Shown in pieces: positions 59,779-64,000 of a stretch of DNA of 64,000 bases. Below the pieces are notes generated by a model. The model did not search any database. It was not told the DNA's origin and saw only the letters and a program-made list of their open reading frames with translations. How positions within the stretch are numbered: the stretch's first letter is position 1; the number at the start of each line of letters is the position of its first letter. The translations under genes and the position numbers were made by a program. Source of the DNA: JAWSUT01 sp033549345. GTDB lineage: Bacteria > Bacillota > Dethiobacteria > Dethiobacterales > Dethiobacteraceae. Location of the stretch: positions 1-64,000 of the forward strand of contig JAWSUT010000010.1 of NCBI GenBank assembly GCA_033549345.1, given 5' to 3'.

Positions 59779-60948
59779 TTACTCTTTTGATTTACAGGTA
59801 TAAACAGAAGACATGGCACGCAAACGCTCTACGATTTCCGGGATAACTTCCAGAACATAATCAATATCTTCGTCTGTGTTTTCCGCACCTAGAGTGAGCC
59901 GCAGCGAACCATGAGCCGTTTGGTGGTCCAGCCCCATTGCCATCAGTACATGAGACGGGTCCAGGGAACCCGATGTACATGCCGAACCGCTGGAAGCCGC
60001 GATGCCTTTTAAGTCCAGGCTGAGAATCAGTGACTCACCCTCGACATAATGAATGGATACATTCACATTGCCCGGCAAACGCTCTGTGGGATGGCCGTTT
60101 AGCTTTGTGTCTTCAATCTTCATTAGTCCGTCAATTAATTTATCACGCAGAGCTTTTATTTTGGCCGCTCTCTGCGGCATTTGGCCCACAGCCAATTCAA
60201 TGGCTTTCCCCATACCGATGATGCCGGGTACATTTTCTGTGCCGGGACGCATTTTTCTCTCCTGCGCACCCCCGAAGCTGTATGTCTTCAGTTTAGTCCC
60301 TTTGCGGACATACAGCGCGCCTACGCCCTTGGGTCCGTAGAACTTATGTGCCGACATGGAGAGAAGGTCACACTGCAGGTCATCCACATTCACCGGCAGG
60401 CTGCCGATGGCCTGCACGGCGTCAATATGGAATGTGATACCGTGCTTGCGGGCAACACTGCCGATTTCAGCCACAGGCTGCACAGTTCCCACTTCATTAT
60501 TGGCCATCATGACCGAAATCAGAATCGTTTTCTCCGTAATGGCTGCCTCCACGTCAGCAACACTGACCATGCCTTCTTCATTCACAGGCAGGAGCGTTAT
60601 GGTAAATCCTTCATCCCGGAGGGCCAGACAGGCATCCAGAACCGCATGATGCTCCACGGAACTGGTGATAATATGGTCCCCTTTTTTCTGCAGAGCCCGG
60701 GCTACACCACGGATGGCAAGGTTATCCGCTTCCGTGCCGCCTGAGGTAAAAATAATTTCACGCGCCTGTGCGCCAATGGCAGCAGCTACTTTTTCGCGCG
60801 CTTCCTCCACCGCTTTACGGACCTCACGCCCAAAGGAATGGATACTGGACGGATTGCCGTAAACTTCATTGAAATAGGGCATCATTACCTCTAGCACTTC
60901 CGGGTCCGGACGTGTTGTTGCCCCGTGGTCAAGATATACTCTTTTCAT
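59779..60948 (-). CDS. iscS: cysteine desulfurase IscS/NifS
   Basis: This 389-residue PLP enzyme transfers sulfur from cysteine to Fe-S scaffolds and tRNA thiolation. It has the PLP-lysine in SMSAHKFYGPKGVGALYVRKG and the persulfide Cys in SSGSACTSGS, as in IscS and NifS. Further DHGATTRPDPEVLEVMMPYF and ANNEVGTVQP are typical. It is downstream of the Rrf2 regulator gene (12 bases) and upstream of iscU. Confidence 0.95.
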   Translation of the reverse strand: MKRVYLDHGATTRPDPEVLEVMMPYFNEVYGNPSSIHSFGREVRKAVEEAREKVAAAIGAQAREIIFTSGGTEADNLAIRGVARALQKKGDHIITSSVEHHAVLDACLALRDEGFTITLLPVNEEGMVSVADVEAAITEKTILISVMMANNEVGTVQPVAEIGSVARKHGITFHIDAVQAIGSLPVNVDDLQCDLLSMSAHKFYGPKGVGALYVRKGTKLKTYSFGGAQERKMRPGTENVPGIIGMGKAIELAVGQMPQRAAKIKALRDKLIDGLMKIEDTKLNGHPTERLPGNVNVSIHYVEGESLILSLDLKGIAASSGSACTSGSLDPSHVLMAMGLDHQTAHGSLRLTLGAENTDEDIDYVLEVIPEIVERLRAMSSVYTCKSKE

Positions 60949-60960
60949 GAATCAGCCCTC

Positions 60961-61383
60961 CTATGTTGAATCCGCCGATATATCAATTACATCAGCAAGT
61001 GTAATGTCATCCAATACTTCCGACATTCTGTCGCGCAGCCGCTCCCAGATACCCCGGGTCAGACATGCGGCACTGCGTCCGCAAGCGTTCGCATTTCCTT
61101 CAGCCACACAGTCCACAGGGGCAATCGGCCCGTCTAACGCACACAGAATATCACTGATTTTAATATCCCCGGGGTTTTTGGCCAGTGTGTAGCCTCCTTT
61201 TGCACCACGGACAGAATCAATCAGTCCGGCCCGGCGCAGCGGCAGAAAAATCTGCTCGAGAAACTGATAAGATATCCCTTCCCGTTCGGCAATTTCCCGC
61301 AGCGGGATGGGCCCGGCGCGAAACTCAAGAGCCAGGATGACCATGGCACGCACACCATATTCTCCCTTTGCTGAAACCTTCAT
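60961..61383 (-). CDS. iscR: Rrf2-type regulator (IscR-like)
   Basis: This 140-residue regulator has an N-terminal winged helix (LREIAEREGISYQFLEQIFLPLRRAGLI) and a GAKGGY wing. Three Cys residues in CVAEGNANACGRSAAC (about residues 92-107) are spaced as in IscR, where they bind a 2Fe-2S cluster. It likely represses the iscS-iscU-ylbF genes when cluster supply is sufficient. It heads this operon with ATG. Confidence 0.91.
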   Translation of the reverse strand: MKVSAKGEYGVRAMVILALEFRAGPIPLREIAEREGISYQFLEQIFLPLRRAGLIDSVRGAKGGYTLAKNPGDIKISDILCALDGPIAPVDCVAEGNANACGRSAACLTRGIWERLRDRMSEVLDDITLADVIDISADST

Positions 61384-61510
61384 AACTATACCGCCTGTCT
61401 TAAATCCCGATAAATTTACTCGGCTTTACTTTAGAGTAACAGACAGCGCCGGGGCAGTCAAGAGCCACGTACGCAAATAATTAATGTTTATTAATTTGTA
61501 AGAAATTCTC

Positions 61511-61879
61511 TTATGTACCCACAGCCATGCCGGTGGCATAATCCCTGCTGTGGCTAAGTGAAATGGCAATCTGGCGTATGTCCAACTCCCGGGCCCGCTC
61601 CAGAGCCCGGCCATGTAATATTACCGACGGCTCACCACCGGGCAGGCTGACGATTTCCACATCCGTCCAGGCCAACTGGCCAAGACCTAGCCCAAGCAGC
61701 TTAAACACAGCTTCCTTGCCGGCAAAACGGGCTGCCAGGTGTTTTTCCACGTGCTTGCGGCCGGCCAGATACGTTTGCTCACGCTCAGTAAAGAAGCGCC
61801 TGAAAAACAGCCGCGGCCTTTTTCTGTAAACGCGGGAAATCCGTTCTATTTCAATAATGTCCACTCCGCAGCGCAGCAC
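61511..61879 (-). CDS. acpS: holo-acyl-carrier-protein synthase
   Basis: This 122-residue enzyme attaches 4-phosphopantetheine from CoA to acyl carrier protein. It starts GVDIIEIERIS with the metal-binding Asp, and has the second motif in RFAGKEAVFKLLGLG with Lys. The start is GTG after GAGGGA. It lies upstream of the nnr-ydcC-alr block, as in Bacillus, though separated by the isc genes here. Confidence 0.94.
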   Translation of the reverse strand: MLRCGVDIIEIERISRVYRKRPRLFFRRFFTEREQTYLAGRKHVEKHLAARFAGKEAVFKLLGLGLGQLAWTDVEIVSLPGGEPSVILHGRALERARELDIRQIAISLSHSRDYATGMAVGT

Positions 61880-61919
61880 AAAAATCCCTCACTATCCATT
61901 CTGCCCACGGCAACTATTT

Positions 61920-62627
61920 TTATAAAAGTGTTTCAAATTTGTAGCCAATTCCCCATACAGTGCGCAGGTACGTGGGGTTGGCAGGGTCTTTTTCTATTTT
62001 TTCCCGAATGCGCCTGATTAACACCGTAACTGTTCCCGCGTCGCCAAAATACTCGTTGCCCCAAACCATATCAAGCAGCTGGTCACGGCTGAAGACCACC
62101 CCGGGATCGTTGGCCAACACCCAAAGCAGGTCAAATTCTTTGGCGGTCAGATAAACTTCCTCTCCGTTTAGCTTCACCTGGCGGGTTTTACTGTTAATAT
62201 AGAGCCGGCCGTCATCGAACGTCCCTTCTTTCAGGCGCGGCGCCAGTTCCTCCCCGTTGATACGCCGCATCACAGCCTTAACGCGCAGGGCCAGCTCTGA
62301 GGGGCTAAACGGTTTTGTAACGTAGTCATCCACACCGAGGTTAAAGCCATGGGCTTTATCATCCAGTTCGTCTTTGGCAGAAAGAATAATCACCGGGGTA
62401 CTGTCACCGCGGCTGCGCATCGTTTTACAGACTTCAAAGCCGTCCATTTCAGGCATCATCAGGTCCAGGACGATCAGATCGGGCCTTTCCGTCTCGATTT
62501 TTTGCAGTGCTTCCAGGCCGTCACAGGCATGGACCACGCGATAGGCATCCCGCCGCAGACTTTGTTCCACGATTCGTCTTATTTTCGGTTCATCATCCAC
62601 AACCAGGATTTTTGTCACCTTGCTCAA
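61920..62627 (-). CDS. OmpR/PhoB-family response regulator
   Basis: This 235-residue DNA-binding regulator has an N-terminal receiver (ILVVDDEPKIRR; phosphoacceptor in LIVLDLMMPEMDGFEV; Lys in VTKPFSPSEL) and a winged-helix C-terminal domain (about 135-232, LTAKEFDLLWVLANDPG, VTVLIRRIREKIE). I chose the TTG at 62627, one base after the kinase stop codon and just after GGAGGAGAG; longer frames reach far into the kinase gene. It is the partner of the heme-motif kinase. Confidence 0.93.
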   Translation of the reverse strand: MSKVTKILVVDDEPKIRRIVEQSLRRDAYRVVHACDGLEALQKIETERPDLIVLDLMMPEMDGFEVCKTMRSRGDSTPVIILSAKDELDDKAHGFNLGVDDYVTKPFSPSELALRVKAVMRRINGEELAPRLKEGTFDDGRLYINSKTRQVKLNGEEVYLTAKEFDLLWVLANDPGVVFSRDQLLDMVWGNEYFGDAGTVTVLIRRIREKIEKDPANPTYLRTVWGIGYKFETLL

Positions 62628-62628
62628 A

Positions 62629-64000
62629 TTACTCTCCTCCTTCGTCTTTGGCAATGGGAACACGGATTGTAAATTTAGTCCCTTTACCCATTTCACTGCT
62701 GACAGAGACACTGCCTCCCTGCAGCTCTGCCAGAGTCTTAACCAGTGCCAGTCCCAGGCCGGTGCCGCTGCGCCGCCTTTTGAGCGATGCATCCCCCTGC
62801 CTGAATTTTTCAAAGATGTGAGGCAGTAAATCAGGAGGAATTCCCTCACCGGTATCCTCCACATGAATGGCCACATTTTTTTCTTCCGCTTCCGCCCAGA
62901 CATAAATCCGGCCGTCTTCCTTGGTAAATTTAATGGAGTTGGAAATCAGATTATTGATCATCTGCCTCAGCCGTTCCGGGTCGGCATAGGCCAGCGGCAG
63001 TTCAACGCGGGCTACATCCAGGCGGATATTGTTCTGATAGGCAATGGGCGTCATTGTCCGCCGGACAACACGGAACACGTCATTTAGTTCCACTTTTTCT
63101 TTCTCGAGCCGCAGTTTCCCGGCCTCGAGCTTTGTCATATCCAAAATGTCGCTGATTAAAAGCATTAGCTGCTGGGCACTTGTTTTAATATCAAGCAAAT
63201 TCTCCCGCTGCTCCTCATTGACGGGTCCGGGGATTTCATCCAGGAGAAGCTCACAAAATGCCACAATCGATGTAAGCGGCGTACGCAGTTCATGAGTGAT
63301 GGTAGCCATAAACTCACTTTTAATCCGGCTGTTTTCGCTTAACTTCTGGTTTAGTGCAACCAGCGACCTTTTGCCTTCCGTCAGACGCAGGTTAGCTGCT
63401 TCCAGTTCACGGGTCCGTGACATCACCCGTCTCTCCATAGTTTTGTAGAGGTCTTTGAGCTGACCCAGCATGGATTGAAACTCCTCGGAGAGTGTGGCGA
63501 TCTCGCCATAAGCAGATATATCGTCAAAGCGTGTGTCCAGTTCACCTTTACCCACCAGAAGAACCCGCTGCTTCAGCTCATCTAAGGGCTGGACAACCAT
63601 TCGGCTCGTTACATACAGAATACCGGTGAGCGTTGCAATAAGCAGCAATAAGCTAAAAAGCAGCATATTGTTACGGTTGTTTGCCAGCGTGGCATAAACG
63701 GTTTCCGTAGGCATAGTGACACTGATAATACCGGCTAACTCCCCCACACTAAGCCCTTCACGCGTATACCCTGTCACATCGATGGTCCCTGCCGGACCGC
63801 CGTGACAGTCCAGACACGACTCTTCAATGTAAAGCGGAACAATGTAGCGATACACCGTACGGCCGTCTGCACTGTATTCGCCGTCAATGGCAGTAAGTGC
63901 GGGATTCTCCTCAAATTGCCTCAGGGCTTCAAGCTCATAGTCGTCAGGCTCGTTATCCGGATTGCGCACATCAAACCAGGTTTGTTTAATGGAGTATTGC
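62629..64000 (-). CDS. sensor histidine kinase with CXXCH heme motif in its sensor, partial
   Basis: The reading frame is open to the window edge, so the N-terminus (signal helix and part of the sensor) is missing. The visible part has a sensor ending with YIEESCLDCHGGPAG (a CXXCH heme c motif, as in DUF3365/Tll0287-like domains), a membrane helix (about 18 residues, MLLFSLLLLIATLTGILYV), a HAMP domain, a HisKA H-box ITHELRTPLT and a HATPase domain with NLISNSIKFT and DTGEGIPPDL. It likely senses redox state or a gas outside the membrane and phosphorylates the next gene product. Confidence 0.9.
   Translation of the reverse strand, partial: QYSIKQTWFDVRNPDNEPDDYELEALRQFEENPALTAIDGEYSADGRTVYRYIVPLYIEESCLDCHGGPAGTIDVTGYTREGLSVGELAGIISVTMPTETVYATLANNRNNMLLFSLLLLIATLTGILYVTSRMVVQPLDELKQRVLLVGKGELDTRFDDISAYGEIATLSEEFQSMLGQLKDLYKTMERRVMSRTRELEAANLRLTEGKRSLVALNQKLSENSRIKSEFMATITHELRTPLTSIVAFCELLLDEIPGPVNEEQRENLLDIKTSAQQLMLLISDILDMTKLEAGKLRLEKEKVELNDVFRVVRRTMTPIAYQNNIRLDVARVELPLAYADPERLRQMINNLISNSIKFTKEDGRIYVWAEAEEKNVAIHVEDTGEGIPPDLLPHIFEKFRQGDASLKRRRSGTGLGLALVKTLAELQGGSVSVSSEMGKGTKFTIRVPIAKDEGGE

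Overview
The window reads as chromosome of an anaerobic, endospore-forming Firmicute of the Clostridia type with multiheme cytochrome-based electron transfer. The signs are SpoIIP and PdaB-like sporulation genes, the alr-ndoAI-ndoA-ydcC-nnr-acpS neighbourhood known from Bacillus and Clostridia, strong AGGAGG ribosome sites, many GTG and TTG starts, a CIRCE heat-shock operator, and c-type cytochromes with four and five CXXCH motifs. The glycine-betaine transporter and the cytochromes would suit a salt- or alkali-adapted anaerobe such as the Dethiobacter group. That placement is inference only. No rRNA, tRNA, CRISPR array, prophage or intact insertion sequence was seen.

Layout. 1-5.5 kb: small membrane proteins, a uracil-DNA glycosylase-family protein and a proXWV betaine operon. 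5.8-9.8 kb: asparaginase, then marR-MATE-two half-size permeases with a palindromic candidate operator. 10-14 kb: radical SAM protein, PAS/GAF sensor, DUF2325 protein and a pentaheme lipoprotein. 14.3-18.1 kb: promoter-CIRCE-hsp20-dnaK-cbpA-cbpM stress operon. 18.2-25.7 kb: hybrid histidine kinase, EVE protein, ABC exporter, phosphodiesterase and a DJ-1/PfpI protein. 25.7-33.8 kb: pyrophosphatase, an unusual radical SAM-PDZ protein, murC, a cluster of DnaA boxes, then the thiL-tsaE-tsaB-rimI-(unknown)-tsaD operon for tRNA t6A. 33.9-36.6 kb: tetraheme cytochrome, DUF1287 and PRC-barrel proteins. 36.7-39.5 kb: TPP-riboswitch-controlled thiM-thiW-thiC. 39.5-46.8 kb: hisC, a phenylacetate-CoA ligase, PdaB-like deacetylase, a SpoIIP with a novel repeat tail, DUF1614, FAH hydrolase. 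46.8-55.2 kb: serA, glutamine amidotransferase, EndoA toxin-antitoxin, alr, lysC, thrB, hom and an ACT protein (the last four are the aspartate-to-threonine branch). 55.3-61.9 kb: LysM, YdcC-like lipoprotein, CBS protein, nnrDE, a structured intergenic element, YlbF-like protein, iscU, iscS, iscR, acpS. 61.9-64 kb: a two-component pair whose kinase has a CXXCH heme motif in its sensor and runs off the window.

The most unusual items are: a family of 33-bp REP palindromes, mostly in inverted pairs (REPIN-like), at three loci; a compact multi-hairpin element at 58.7-58.9 kb; four DnaA boxes phased at about 21 bp far from any replication gene; an exactly 29-residue repeat appended to SpoIIP; and a radical SAM-PDZ protein with a rearranged domain order, translationally overlapping murC.
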